A DNA stretch of 64,000 bases, taken from assembly GCF_005869225.1 (NCBI RefSeq), contig NZ_SWFP01000001.1:1178001-1242000 (forward strand), given 5' to 3'. Positions 1 through 8,790 of this stretch are shown here, piece by piece. A program made the translations under genes and the position numbers. A model generated the notes under the pieces. The model worked only from the letters and a program-made list of their open reading frames with translations. It was not told where the DNA came from and ran no database searches. This stretch comes from Dyadobacter bucti. Lineage in GTDB: Bacteria; Bacteroidota; Bacteroidia; Cytophagales; Spirosomataceae. Position 1 is the first letter of the stretch, and the number at the start of each line of letters is the position of its first letter.

Positions 1-1
1 G

Positions 2-625
2 GAGGTGATGCGGGGACTGGACGATCTGGTAACGAGGGGAATTGTGCATTATATCGGCATTTCTGATACGCCAGCCTGGATCGTTTCCCAGGCCAATACT
101 ATTGCAGACTTTCGTGGCTGGAATGCCTTCGCGGCGATCCAGTTTGAATATTCGCTTTTACAGAGAACGCCGGAACGGGATTTAATTCCGATGGCCAAAG
201 CGCTCGACCTGGCAGTAACTCCCTGGGGCGCAATTGGCGGCGGCGCACTTACGGGAAAATATTTGCGTGGCGAATCGGGAAGAGTGCCACACGACAGCAC
301 GCGCAGAAACGAGCATAGTAGCATTATTGCACAAACTGTGGTGGATATTGCAGAAGAATTGGCCGTAACCCCGGCACAGATTGCGATCAACTGGACCAGA
401 AACCGTGATCAGGTCATGATACCGATCATTGGCGCGTCCAAGGAAAAGCAGTTAGAAGATTCCCTTGGCTGCCTGGATTTCAAGATCCCTGATGAAATGC
501 TGCAGAGGCTTAACGAAGTAAGTAAAATAGAACTTGGTTTCCCGCACGAATTCCTGAAATCGGCCGGGGTTAAAGAAGAAGCTTTCGGAGGATTTTACGA
601 AAAGCTGGATAATCACAGGGGTTGA
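2..625 (+). CDS. Aldo/keto reductase, 3' part (5' end outside window)
   Basis: The reading frame is open at the left edge, so the N-terminal half of the (beta/alpha)8 barrel lies outside. What remains has family-typical segments: a GIVHYIGISD stretch followed by PAW, then IQFEYSLLQR and PWGAIGGGALTGKY. The C-terminal NADPH-binding segment is IPIIGASKEKQLEDSLG. Such enzymes reduce aldehydes or ketones with NADPH in the cytosol; the substrate cannot be told. The C-terminus is intact, stopping at a TGA just before the large hairpin at 630-683. It converges on pyrE. Confidence 0.88.
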   Translation, partial: EVMRGLDDLVTRGIVHYIGISDTPAWIVSQANTIADFRGWNAFAAIQFEYSLLQRTPERDLIPMAKALDLAVTPWGAIGGGALTGKYLRGESGRVPHDSTRRNEHSSIIAQTVVDIAEELAVTPAQIAINWTRNRDQVMIPIIGASKEKQLEDSLGCLDFKIPDEMLQRLNEVSKIELGFPHEFLKSAGVKEEAFGGFYEKLDNHRG

Positions 626-629
626 GATG

Positions 630-683
630 GCTTTCGGCCGTCGGCTTTGTAAGTCGAAACAAAAAACGCCGATGGCCGAAAGC
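630..683. repeat. REP-like 16-bp inverted repeat between convergent genes
   Basis: Arms 630-645 and 668-683 are complementary over 16 positions with one G-T wobble, around a 22-nt loop. There is no T-run after the right arm, so it is not a classic intrinsic terminator. Just after the arm, AGCTGAAAGCCGATAACC continues an iterated AGC-xGAAAGC-style motif. This is consistent with a REP-like dispersed palindrome lying between the reductase and pyrE. Confidence 0.6.
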
Positions 684-703
684 TGAAAGCCGATAACCTA
701 AAA

Positions 704-1345
704 CTATTTCCCCCACTGATCCGGGGCCTGGCGCCACGCTGCGAGGCTTTCCAGCTGGGAACTGTTGACGTAATTATGCTCAAGGGCAGTTTCAATCAGC
801 GCATTATAGTTGCTCAGCGTATCCAATTTCACATTCTTTTCTTTGAAATTGATTTCTGCGGTTTCGAAACCATAAGTAAAAATAGCGATCATACCCGCCA
901 CTTCAATACCTGCTGTACGCAGAACATCGACCACTTTCAGAGAGCTTCCGCCTGTTGAGATCAAATCCTCGATAATGACCACAGACTGACCTTTTTCAAG
1001 CCGGCCCTCGATCTGATTACCCATACCATGTTTTTTGGGCTCCGGCCGAACATACGCAAACGGGAGTTCCAGAATATCCGCTACCAGCGCACCTTGGGCA
1101 ATCCCCCCGGTAGCAACCCCCACTACTGCCTGAACATCCGGATACTGTTCTTTAATTACGTCAGCCAAAGCTTTCTTGATAAACGTTCGCGTGTCGGGAT
1201 ATGACAATGCAACCCTGTTATCACAATAAATTGGTGACAGCCACCCTGAACTCCACTGAAATGGTTTTTCTGGGCTAAGTTTAATAGCCTGTGCTTCCAG
1301 CAGCAACTCTGCGACTCTTTTGTTAAGGATCTGATCGTTCGGCAT
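704..1345 (-). CDS. pyrE: Orotate phosphoribosyltransferase
   Basis: Cytosolic enzyme of de novo pyrimidine synthesis that joins orotate and PRPP to give OMP. The 213-aa length is normal for the family. The PRPP-binding motif is VVIIEDLISTGGSS (about residues 120-135), with the acidic pair replaced by ED as in many OPRTs. An upstream loop VVGVATGGIAQGALVA and the catalytic-loop segment RPEPKKHGMGNQIEG are also present. Its ATG lies 3 nt after the stop of the CorC-like gene, so the two are probably co-transcribed. Expression signals were not seen immediately upstream. Confidence 0.95.
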   Translation of the reverse strand: MPNDQILNKRVAELLLEAQAIKLSPEKPFQWSSGWLSPIYCDNRVALSYPDTRTFIKKALADVIKEQYPDVQAVVGVATGGIAQGALVADILELPFAYVRPEPKKHGMGNQIEGRLEKGQSVVIIEDLISTGGSSLKVVDVLRTAGIEVAGMIAIFTYGFETAEINFKEKNVKLDTLSNYNALIETALEHNYVNSSQLESLAAWRQAPDQWGK

Positions 1346-1348
1346 TTT

Positions 1349-2677
1349 CTATTCTTCTGATTCTTCTGGTTTACTATTATTTATCACTAACAACTTGTCA
1401 ATCCTGCTGCGGTCCATATCGATCACTTCAAAATCGAATTGCTTCCATGAAAACTTCTCCCCTGTTTTAGGAATATTTTCAAGAATATGGAGCACGAAGC
1501 CCCCCAAAGTGTTGAAACCTACAAATTCCCTGCGTTCAGTTTCCTGCATATTGATATTGAAATACCGCAGAAAATCATCGAAGGGCAGCTGCGCATCAAC
1601 CAGGTAGCTTCCATCGTCCCGCCTGATCACTTCAGATGCTTCCTCAATATCTTCGGAAATATCACCGACCAGCGCATCCATGATGTCATGCATGGTAACC
1701 ACACCCAGCAACCCTCCGTATTCATCGACAATGATACCAAAATAAACACGCTGCTCTTTGAATTTTTCCAGAGCCTGATATGCGCGGTTGCTTTCGGGCA
1801 GATACACCGGATCACGCAAGATCGCGCCAAGGTTTGCCATTTGGGCTTCGATATCGGTGGCTATCAGATCTTTAACATAAACAAGTCCTACTACGTCATC
1901 GACCGTTCCGCGGCAAACCGGGTAAATCGAATGCCGGGAATCAAATATCTTACTTTTATTTTCCTCAACTGTATCTTCGAGGTCCAGCCATACGATTTCC
2001 TGGCGGTTTGTCATTAACGAAGTAACCTTCCTGTCGCCCAGCTGGAAAACATTGTGGACAATTTCCTGCTCGATCTCCTCAAAAACTCCGCCGGATGTTC
2101 CCTCCTGGATAAGGCTTTTGATTTCTTCTTCCGTTACTGAATTTTCGCTTTGTTTAATGTTCAGTATCTTGATGATCAGGTCACTTGAAAAACCAAGCAG
2201 GGCAATAAACGGCGCCGTCACCTTCGATAGCAGGTTCATGGGCATTGCCATGAACTTCGAAATAGCTTCCGGATTCGCCATCCCGATCCGCTTGGGCACA
2301 AGCTCACCCAGCACCAGCGAAAGGTATGTAATAAAGACAAGCACCGTACCTACCGCAAGCGAGTGGCTGTAAGGACGTAAAATCTCGATATTGTAGATGA
2401 TTTTTTCAAAGTCGGAAGTGATGTTGTCACCACTGTACATACCTGTTAGGAGGCCTATTAAAGTGATCCCGATCTGGACTGTAGATAAAAACCTTGTAGG
2501 CGAGTTGGCCAGGTTCAGCGCGGCTTTGGCATTGGAATCACCATTTTTGGCAGCGGCTTCAAGACGTGATTTTCGGGATGAAACAAGTGCTATCTCAGAC
2601 ATGGAGAAGATACCGTTGAGAAGCACAAGAAGGAGAATTATCAGCAGTTCCAAGAACTTTTTATTTGTTAGTACCAC
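1349..2677 (-). CDS. Hemolysin/CorC-HlyC family membrane protein (DUF21-CBS-CBS-CorC_HlyC)
   Basis: 442 aa. Residues 1-190 form a DUF21/CNNM transmembrane domain beginning with a hydrophobic helix and NGIFSMSEIALVSSRK. A CBS pair follows (about 210-330), with TNRQEIVWL and VYFGIIVDEYGGLLGVVTMHD. The C-terminal CorC_HlyC domain covers about 345-430. The family is linked to Mg/Co efflux in the inner membrane; the function here is inferred. The listed start is GTG. A TTG at 2653 would give an N-terminus starting at the hydrophobic helix, as in relatives, and a TAnnTTTG-like box lies directly before the GTG, so the downstream start is a real possibility. Confidence 0.9.
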   Translation of the reverse strand: MVLTNKKFLELLIILLLVLLNGIFSMSEIALVSSRKSRLEAAAKNGDSNAKAALNLANSPTRFLSTVQIGITLIGLLTGMYSGDNITSDFEKIIYNIEILRPYSHSLAVGTVLVFITYLSLVLGELVPKRIGMANPEAISKFMAMPMNLLSKVTAPFIALLGFSSDLIIKILNIKQSENSVTEEEIKSLIQEGTSGGVFEEIEQEIVHNVFQLGDRKVTSLMTNRQEIVWLDLEDTVEENKSKIFDSRHSIYPVCRGTVDDVVGLVYVKDLIATDIEAQMANLGAILRDPVYLPESNRAYQALEKFKEQRVYFGIIVDEYGGLLGVVTMHDIMDALVGDISEDIEEASEVIRRDDGSYLVDAQLPFDDFLRYFNINMQETERREFVGFNTLGGFVLHILENIPKTGEKFSWKQFDFEVIDMDRSRIDKLLVINNSKPEESEE

Positions 2678-2720
2678 AAATTTATCAATAATAATCGCTG
2701 TCTAAACTAAACTCTTTACT

Positions 2721-2728
2721 TAATTTTG
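2721..2728 (+). promoter_or_regulatory. Candidate -7 promoter box for the Nudix gene
   Basis: TAATTTTG fits the Bacteroidota -7 consensus TAnnTTTG and lies 27 nt before the ATG at 2755. The expected -33 TTG position reads TGT, so only the -7 half is convincing. Confidence 0.4.
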
Positions 2729-2754
2729 GCATCGATTCACGTACCATTTGAAAA

Positions 2755-3444
2755 ATGATCATATTTTTTGACGACCGCCCATTCAGGATTGTACGGACAA
2801 ATCAACTTTCGGCGGCGGAAACTTCGGCTTTCGATCATATAGTTGATCTGAGGCTGGAGAAGCTTCAGAAGACCATGCTAACCGGCCATACATTGTTTCT
2901 GAACGCTACCGCAGCCACTACAATGCAGGTTATTCAGTTTCTGGAAAAAGATTTAATTAAAGATTTGTTGTCCATCACCATGGCCACCCGCGAGAAATCG
3001 GATGTGGAAGAGAAAATCAAAGGACACTACAAAGTGATCAAGGCGGCTGGGGGCGTGGTTGTGAAAGATGGGAAGTGGCTCTTGATGTACAGGCGCAAAA
3101 AATGGGACCTGCCCAAAGGAAAGCTTGACAAAGGAGAGAATTCAAAGACCGCAGCCGTGCGGGAGATTGAGGAAGAGACGGGTGTCAAGGCTATAATCCG
3201 GGATAAAATCTGCACAACCTGGCATACTTATACCCTCAATAACAGCCGGATTCTGAAACGGACGAAATGGTATCTGTTCGATTGCCTGGACGATTCTGCT
3301 ATGAAGCCTCAGGCCGAGGAGCAGATCGAGAAACTGGACTGGTATTCAAAATCCGAATCCAAGTCGATCCTGATCAATTCTTACAGCTCCATCAGATATG
3401 TAATCGACAGCCTTAACAAGATCCACAATATTAAAGAACCTTGA
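2755..3444 (+). CDS. Nudix hydrolase
   Basis: 229 aa. The Nudix box is complete at about residues 122-144: GKLDKGENS...REIEEETGV, with the Mg-binding REIEEE. Before it, GGVVVKDGKWLLMYRRKKWDLPKG is the usual entry strand of the fold. Residues 1-100 are an N-terminal extension not seen in minimal Nudix proteins. The enzyme should hydrolyse a nucleoside diphosphate linked to X; the substrate is unknown. The gene is monocistronic, diverges from the CorC-like gene and converges on coaD with a 24-nt gap. Confidence 0.88.
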   Translation: MIIFFDDRPFRIVRTNQLSAAETSAFDHIVDLRLEKLQKTMLTGHTLFLNATAATTMQVIQFLEKDLIKDLLSITMATREKSDVEEKIKGHYKVIKAAGGVVVKDGKWLLMYRRKKWDLPKGKLDKGENSKTAAVREIEEETGVKAIIRDKICTTWHTYTLNNSRILKRTKWYLFDCLDDSAMKPQAEEQIEKLDWYSKSESKSILINSYSSIRYVIDSLNKIHNIKEP

Positions 3445-3468
3445 AATCATTGCTGCGGACCGGATAAC

Positions 3469-3951
3469 TCAGTCGTCTCGGTTGAGTTTATTCAGTTCGG
3501 ACAGCGAATAAGGTAAAAAATCGTCAACGCTCTGCCCGTATCTATGCAAGTCGCGGATAATGCTTGAACTGATCGGGGCAAGCGGAGGAGAAGTAATCAG
3601 GAAAACCGTTTCTATTTCGGCATAGACATACCTGTTGACTTGCGATATTCCGTTTTCGTATTCAAAATCAGTAGTATTTCGCAGACCTCTCAGCAAAAAA
3701 GTTGCCCCCAGCTCCCGGGCAGTATGGGCGGTAAGATCGTCGTAAGTAATCGTACGCACATTACGCTCCCGTTCGAAAGTCTTTTCAATCAGCTGCTTCA
3801 TAACATCCAGCGGGAAGTAGCGCTTTTTTGTAGCATTGTTCCCAATCCCGATCACCACTTCATCAAACAGCCTCAACCCGCGTAAAACGATGTCTTCGTG
3901 ACCTTTTGTAAAGGGATCAAAAGACCCCGGAAATAATGCGATACGCTTCAT
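3469..3951 (-). CDS. coaD: Pantetheine-phosphate adenylyltransferase
   Basis: Adenylates 4'-phosphopantetheine, the penultimate step of coenzyme A synthesis. At 160 aa it has the standard length. The N-terminal nucleotidyltransferase motif is GSFDPFTKGHEDI, with the histidine of the T/HxGH signature. RGLRNTTDFEYE and the C-terminal ISSSIIRDL motif are also in place. It is last in a probable three-gene unit with the DUF3822 gene 17 nt upstream, a neighbour common in Bacteroidota. Confidence 0.96.
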   Translation of the reverse strand: MKRIALFPGSFDPFTKGHEDIVLRGLRLFDEVVIGIGNNATKKRYFPLDVMKQLIEKTFERERNVRTITYDDLTAHTARELGATFLLRGLRNTTDFEYENGISQVNRYVYAEIETVFLITSPPLAPISSSIIRDLHRYGQSVDDFLPYSLSELNKLNRDD

Positions 3952-3968
3952 AACTGGTTTGCAATTAC

Positions 3969-4874
3969 TTATGATGATACGAGGTAGGTATTGAAAAGAC
4001 CGAAATACCTATGGCCAGGGATGTCACCGCAATGAGTACTGTATTTTAATGTGGACGGCCCGCTCCCGATCTGTAAATTCGGAAAAAATCGCGAAAGCTC
4101 CGTGTATGCATCAGACGAAGATCCTATCTCACCATAGCACATCACCTTCATTTCTTCCGGAAGAAAATTCAGCTGGCTGAGCGTAAACAAAAGAATATAG
4201 GCCAGCTCCTGCGTTTGCGAAAACCTGAACCGGTTACAAAGTATGAGCTGCTGGCTTTCACTCACGACCACAGTAAAATATTCTTTCTCAAAATAAACCG
4301 ACACAATCCTGATCTCCTGGTGTTCCGCGTGGCTTACCAGCGCGCCAATGATCAATGGGCTCGTAAGATGATAGAATGTAATGTTGGACGAATTGAAATG
4401 ATTGACCATCCATTCGTACCAGATCACCGGAATGCTGAAAACATTGTAGGCATGAACCAGCGGCACTTCGTGAAAAAGGATTTTATCATCGGCCGGAACC
4501 GGACTTCCCAGAGCGAATTTGAGATAGTCAGCAACGGAATCCTTATCAAATATGACATTTGGAATTAAACTGAAAGCATGCGAATTGATCGAAATCCTCA
4601 CATTTTTCCAGTCGTTGGAGGACCAAAGCAAATGTCCGGTGAATATCTTTTTAAGCTTTTCAAAAATTTCCCCGGGCGTCAACACGGTCTCAAAGCTGTA
4701 ATCTTCCAGCCAGATACATTCCATGTTTTCATCCCGGACTATGCAAAACCGGATACGCCGCTCGTCGACCTCAATGCACAACGTGCAAAATGGGATGGTA
4801 GCTGCATCGAACGAATTATCACCTACCAGAAGGGTAGGAATAATTTCGATGACCTGGTTTTCTGAATTTGCCAC
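3969..4874 (-). CDS. DUF3822 family protein
   Basis: 301 aa with no signal peptide or membrane segment. I assign it to DUF3822 from its position before coaD and its general pattern of beta-rich segments such as IRFCIVRDENMECIWLEDY and ILLFTLSQLNFLPEEMKVMCYGEIG. The latter resembles the later part of actin/hexokinase-like folds seen in pilus-assembly ATPase relatives. The molecular function is not known. The gene sits 28 nt after the Nudix gene and 17 nt before coaD. Confidence 0.75.
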   Translation of the reverse strand: MANSENQVIEIIPTLLVGDNSFDAATIPFCTLCIEVDERRIRFCIVRDENMECIWLEDYSFETVLTPGEIFEKLKKIFTGHLLWSSNDWKNVRISINSHAFSLIPNVIFDKDSVADYLKFALGSPVPADDKILFHEVPLVHAYNVFSIPVIWYEWMVNHFNSSNITFYHLTSPLIIGALVSHAEHQEIRIVSVYFEKEYFTVVVSESQQLILCNRFRFSQTQELAYILLFTLSQLNFLPEEMKVMCYGEIGSSSDAYTELSRFFPNLQIGSGPSTLKYSTHCGDIPGHRYFGLFNTYLVSS

Positions 4875-4902
4875 TCGTAACTGATTAAGATTTAATTAAA
4901 TA

Positions 4903-5406
4903 TCACAGTCTGGACTCCGTACCTGGAAGATAATTACCAAGCGTGAAAATATCTTCCAAAGCATCAATCCTCGAAAAAAGACTGTGCACACTCGTTTCAG
5001 GCAATGCCCTGATTTCCTGAAACGTCAGAAAACGGACATCTGCAATGATCTGTTTTTCCACGTCCAATTCAGGATCGGTGCCTTTCACCGGAATTCCATT
5101 GACTGCATTTATCTGAAAAAACATTTCAACAGCATGCAAGGGCGGCTGAATATGTTCATTGATAAAAAGCAAGGCGCCGGGTTCAATATCCAGACCTGTT
5201 TCTTCAATAAATTCTCTTTTCAAAGCCCATTCCGCACTTTCTCCAAACTGTATACCTCCCCCAGGCGGAACCCAGAAAGCAGTTTCTTTGCCATAGAGTG
5301 AATGATTGACCAGCAATATCCTGTCATGGACTATACAAATGCCACACACGCGGACGCGTACACGGCCTCCATACAAATCCTTTATCGTTTCATTTACAGT
5401 TAGCAA
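4903..5406 (-). CDS. Nudix hydrolase
   Basis: 167 aa. The complete Nudix box GGGIQFGESAEWALKREF-IEETGL is at about residues 48-70, with REFIEE supplying the metal ligands. ILLVNHSLYGKETAFWVPPG precedes it. A C-terminal helix region after position 130 has no recognised motif. A cytosolic nucleotide-derivative pyrophosphatase is expected; the substrate is unknown. It is the first gene of the Nudix-DUF3822-coaD unit. Confidence 0.88.
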   Translation of the reverse strand: MLTVNETIKDLYGGRVRVRVCGICIVHDRILLVNHSLYGKETAFWVPPGGGIQFGESAEWALKREFIEETGLDIEPGALLFINEHIQPPLHAVEMFFQINAVNGIPVKGTDPELDVEKQIIADVRFLTFQEIRALPETSVHSLFSRIDALEDIFTLGNYLPGTESRL

Positions 5407-5547
5407 AGCCTTTTTTTTGGAGGGGCAAAGATAACCATCCTGGCAGAATTGACAAGTTATTCAGCATTGGAAGAGATAATTCCTTCCCATGGATCCTGAT
5501 GTGAGGATCCGATAATACAATTAGGCAGTGAACAGATTATTCGGAGA

Positions 5548-5988
5548 TCACAAATAGGGGCTTCCTGAAATGTAGCTTTCCAGTGTGCTGATGTGTTCTT
5601 TTTGCTCGCGGATGATCGCGGACACAATATCATTGATAGAAATAATACCCACAAGTTTATCATCCTGATTAACAGGCAAATGCCGGATATGCTTATCAGA
5701 CATTATTTGCATGCATTCCTCAATTTTCGTATCGGTTTCGACCGTAATCACCCTGCTGGTCATAACGTCCCGGATCAGTGTATCGCGGGATGCCCGCCCC
5801 AAAAGGATCACCTTTCGCGCGTAGTCGCGCTCCGAAAATATACCGATCAGTTCGTTGTCTTCCAGAACCAAAACGGCACCAATGTTTTTTGCGGCCATGA
5901 GTTCCAGCGCCTCAAATACGGTGTTGTCCTGCGTAACCGACCAAATCGCATTCACAGGCTTGTTGCCTATTACATTTTGTACCAGCAT
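5548..5988 (-). CDS. CBS-pair domain protein
   Basis: 146 aa, consisting almost only of two CBS repeats. The first covers about residues 10-65 (VTQDNTVFEALELMAAKNIGAVLV, then IGIFSERDYARKV) and the second about 75-130 (VITVETDTKIEECMQIM, then VGIISINDIV). Such stand-alone pairs bind adenosine nucleotides and act as energy sensors, usually on a partner that cannot be named here. The gene is 141 nt upstream of the Nudix unit and faces away from the helicase gene. Confidence 0.9.
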   Translation of the reverse strand: MLVQNVIGNKPVNAIWSVTQDNTVFEALELMAAKNIGAVLVLEDNELIGIFSERDYARKVILLGRASRDTLIRDVMTSRVITVETDTKIEECMQIMSDKHIRHLPVNQDDKLVGIISINDIVSAIIREQKEHISTLESYISGSPYL

Positions 5989-6126
5989 AGATGTTTAGGT
6001 TTGGGGATGTAAGAAAAGGTTCCTAATATATAGAATTGAAACATTAAAGTCCAATTAAATCTGAGTATATTTTTGTCACTGTTACACGACTTTGATCTTA
6101 GCAATCCTTCCATTAGTTTCGTTCTT

Positions 6127-7554
6127 ATGGAAACCGACAGAATTTCACCTTTCCAACTCTTGCTCAAACGTTTTCCCTTCAGACCGACTGAAGGACAGTT
6201 GCGTTTTTTCGAAAAAACAAATGATTTCCTGATTGAAGAAAAGGGCTTAGAACGCTACAGGGACTGTTTTCTATTAAAAGGATATGCAGGAACAGGTAAA
6301 ACGACGATCATCAGCACACTCATAAAAGTGCTGAAAAATTTTGGTTTCAAATCCATTCTTCTGGCGCCGACGGGACGGGCTGCAAAAGTAATGTCGGGAT
6401 ATGCAGACAAGGTCGCCCTGACCATCCACAAAAAGATATACAAGCAGACTTCCGACTCATTTTCGGGGACGCTCACCTTTCAGCGCCAGAAAAATTACCA
6501 CGACAATACCCTGTTCATCGTTGACGAGGCATCGATGATCACCGATGAAGCCGATTTCGGGAACAAAAGCCTCCTTTCCGATCTGATCGATTTCGTTTTC
6601 GAGAACCCAGGAAACAAGCTTATGCTTGTCGGTGATGTTGCACAGCTGCCACCTGTCGGCCGTGAATTAAGCCCGGCCCTGGATGGTAAATATCTCGAAA
6701 AAACATACTACATGTCTGTTTTCCAGGAAGAGCTGAAAGAAGTAATGCGGCAGGATGAGCTTTCCGGTATTCTTTTCAATGCTACTGCGCTGAGAAACCA
6801 GTTGTCAGCCGAAAAACCTGAAATACAGATCACTACCCGATCTTACAGGGATGTTTTCAAAATGACCGGCGAGAAACTAGAAGAAGGATTACGGTATGCT
6901 TATGATAAATATGGAAAAGAAAATTCGATCATACTGACCCGCTCCAACAAGTCAGCCGTCCAGTATAATGAATACATCAGGCGCATGATCAATTTTTCTG
7001 AGGAAGAGCTGGATGCGGGCGACCGGCTGATGGTGGTCCGCAACAATTACAATGTACTTGATGAAGAATCCCCGGCTGGATTTATTGCAAACGGTGATTT
7101 TGTAGAGTTGTTAAAAATCAGAAAAACGCAGGAAATACATGGATTCAGGTTTGCGGATGTAACGCTCCGCATGAGTGATTACGACAAACAACCGGAATTC
7201 GACGCCAAGATCATTCTCGATACGCTGCACTCGGCGACACCTTCCATGTCCTCGGAGGAGAACAAGAAGCTCTATGAAAGCGTCCTGGAAGATTATTTTT
7301 ATATCAAATCAAAAAAAGAAAGGGTTGAAGCGCTGCGAAAAGATCCTTTCCTGAATGCATTGCAAGTGAAATTCGCCTACGCGCTTACTACGCATAAATC
7401 GCAGGGCGGACAATGGAGTGCCGTGTTCGTAGATCAGGGGTATCTTCCTGATGAACAGATTAATACAGAATTTATACGCTGGTTGTACACGGCTATGACG
7501 CGTGCTACGGATGAAGTTTTTTTAATGAATTTCCACCCGCATTTCTTTAGGTAA
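6127..7554 (+). CDS. RecD-like superfamily 1 DNA helicase / AAA ATPase
   Basis: 475 aa from the ATG at 6127. The frame can be extended upstream to a TTG at 6073, but that start is less likely. The Walker A motif is KGYAGTGKTTII, followed by LAPTGRAAKVM (motif Ia), VDEASMI (Walker B), VGDVAQLPPVG (motif III), and at the C-terminus TTHKSQGGQW and WLYTAMTRATDEV (motifs V and VI). This order is that of RecD/UvrD-type helicases. It lacks the N-terminal extension of RecD2 and has no nuclease domain. Role in DNA repair or recombination is inferred. Confidence 0.88.
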   Translation: METDRISPFQLLLKRFPFRPTEGQLRFFEKTNDFLIEEKGLERYRDCFLLKGYAGTGKTTIISTLIKVLKNFGFKSILLAPTGRAAKVMSGYADKVALTIHKKIYKQTSDSFSGTLTFQRQKNYHDNTLFIVDEASMITDEADFGNKSLLSDLIDFVFENPGNKLMLVGDVAQLPPVGRELSPALDGKYLEKTYYMSVFQEELKEVMRQDELSGILFNATALRNQLSAEKPEIQITTRSYRDVFKMTGEKLEEGLRYAYDKYGKENSIILTRSNKSAVQYNEYIRRMINFSEEELDAGDRLMVVRNNYNVLDEESPAGFIANGDFVELLKIRKTQEIHGFRFADVTLRMSDYDKQPEFDAKIILDTLHSATPSMSSEENKKLYESVLEDYFYIKSKKERVEALRKDPFLNALQVKFAYALTTHKSQGGQWSAVFVDQGYLPDEQINTEFIRWLYTAMTRATDEVFLMNFHPHFFR

Positions 7555-7558
7555 CACG

Positions 7559-8524
7559 TTACTCTTCCTCGCTGAAAGACGCCCTTTGTAATCTGTCATT
7601 GATAGCCAGTCCCAGGCCTTTCATCGGAGGCCGTTCCGCCAGTATCCGCTCTACTGGCAAAGCATCGAGCTCTCTGAGGTAAGCGAACAAATTATGCGCA
7701 GCCTCCCGCATATCGCCTGTCCGGCTCAAAACACGCTGATTTTCCTTTGGGACTCCGCATATAAAATTTTCAAAAAGCAAATAACCTGTCGATTCGGCTT
7801 GCGTGCTCTCCCCAAATGCTTCTTTATAATTTAAAAACAGCGGTTTTCTGGGTGCATAGTGACTTTTAAGCATCCCCGGTGCTTTCGGGTCAGAAGATGA
7901 ATGGGGCATCATTTTCACCTTGCCCACTACCCTTTCAATTTCGTCGATCGCCAGACCACCAAGCCGGTAGATGACCACATCTTCGTCTTCAAACCCTACA
8001 ATTGTAGACTCAATCCCTATTTCACATTCACCGCCGTCCAGTATATACGGGATTTTAGCCCCCAACTGCGCATTCACATGAGCGGCCGTGGTCGGGCTGA
8101 TATAACCGAAAGGGTTTGCGCTTGGAGCAGCGAGGGGAAATTCAAGGCTGCGGAGCAACTCGAGAATAAGGGGGTGGTCGGGAATGCGTACCGCCACAGT
8201 ATCAAGGCCGGAAGTTACCAAATCCGGAACGATTGACTTCTTTTGCAAAAGCAGTGTTAGCGGTCCAGGCCAGAAATGTTCAGCAAGTCTCTGAGCTTTT
8301 TCCGGCAAATCTGAAACGAAAGTCTTTACTTTTTCGAGGGAGTCCGTATGTACGATCAGCGGATCAAAAGAAGGACGGTTTTTGATTTCAAAGATCAGCA
8401 AGACTGCCTTTTCATCCAGGGCATTTCCTGCCAGTCCATAAACCGTTTCCGTCGGAACTGCCACTACCTCCCCTTTTAAAAGAAACTCCTTTGCTATGCT
8501 GACCTGGTTACCTGTAATTGCCAA
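7559..8524 (-). CDS. tsaC: L-threonylcarbamoyladenylate synthase, Sua5 type
   Basis: Makes threonylcarbamoyl-AMP for the t6A37 modification of tRNA. The N-terminal YrdC domain (about 1-200) includes VAVPTETVYGLAGNA, RPSFDPLIVH, FWPGPLTLLL and APSANPFG. Residues 225-321 form the extra Sua5 C-terminal domain, with APGMLKSHYAPRKPL, the linker loop that covers the active site. The 321-aa length fits the two-domain form. It converges on the helicase gene with a 4-nt gap and no visible terminator. Confidence 0.93.
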   Translation of the reverse strand: MAITGNQVSIAKEFLLKGEVVAVPTETVYGLAGNALDEKAVLLIFEIKNRPSFDPLIVHTDSLEKVKTFVSDLPEKAQRLAEHFWPGPLTLLLQKKSIVPDLVTSGLDTVAVRIPDHPLILELLRSLEFPLAAPSANPFGYISPTTAAHVNAQLGAKIPYILDGGECEIGIESTIVGFEDEDVVIYRLGGLAIDEIERVVGKVKMMPHSSSDPKAPGMLKSHYAPRKPLFLNYKEAFGESTQAESTGYLLFENFICGVPKENQRVLSRTGDMREAAHNLFAYLRELDALPVERILAERPPMKGLGLAINDRLQRASFSEEE

Positions 8525-8790
8525 AATATGTTCCGATTTTAACGCAAAAATACGTTGATGTACCAGAAAATCATCGGGCTATCTCATGTTGAAAGACATT
8601 TTTATAAAATAAACCACTGCTGATAGTACGTTTCTACGCAAAAATTAGTATCCCTGGTGGTTGATTCAAAAGCATTCGCTTTCATTTAGATTCTTTTTAA
8701 ATAACCTCTAAAATTCGGTTTGGGCTCTTCTCTTATTCAAACCATGTTTATATTTAATGATTAAATAGTATTCTAAACTACCCCCTTACT

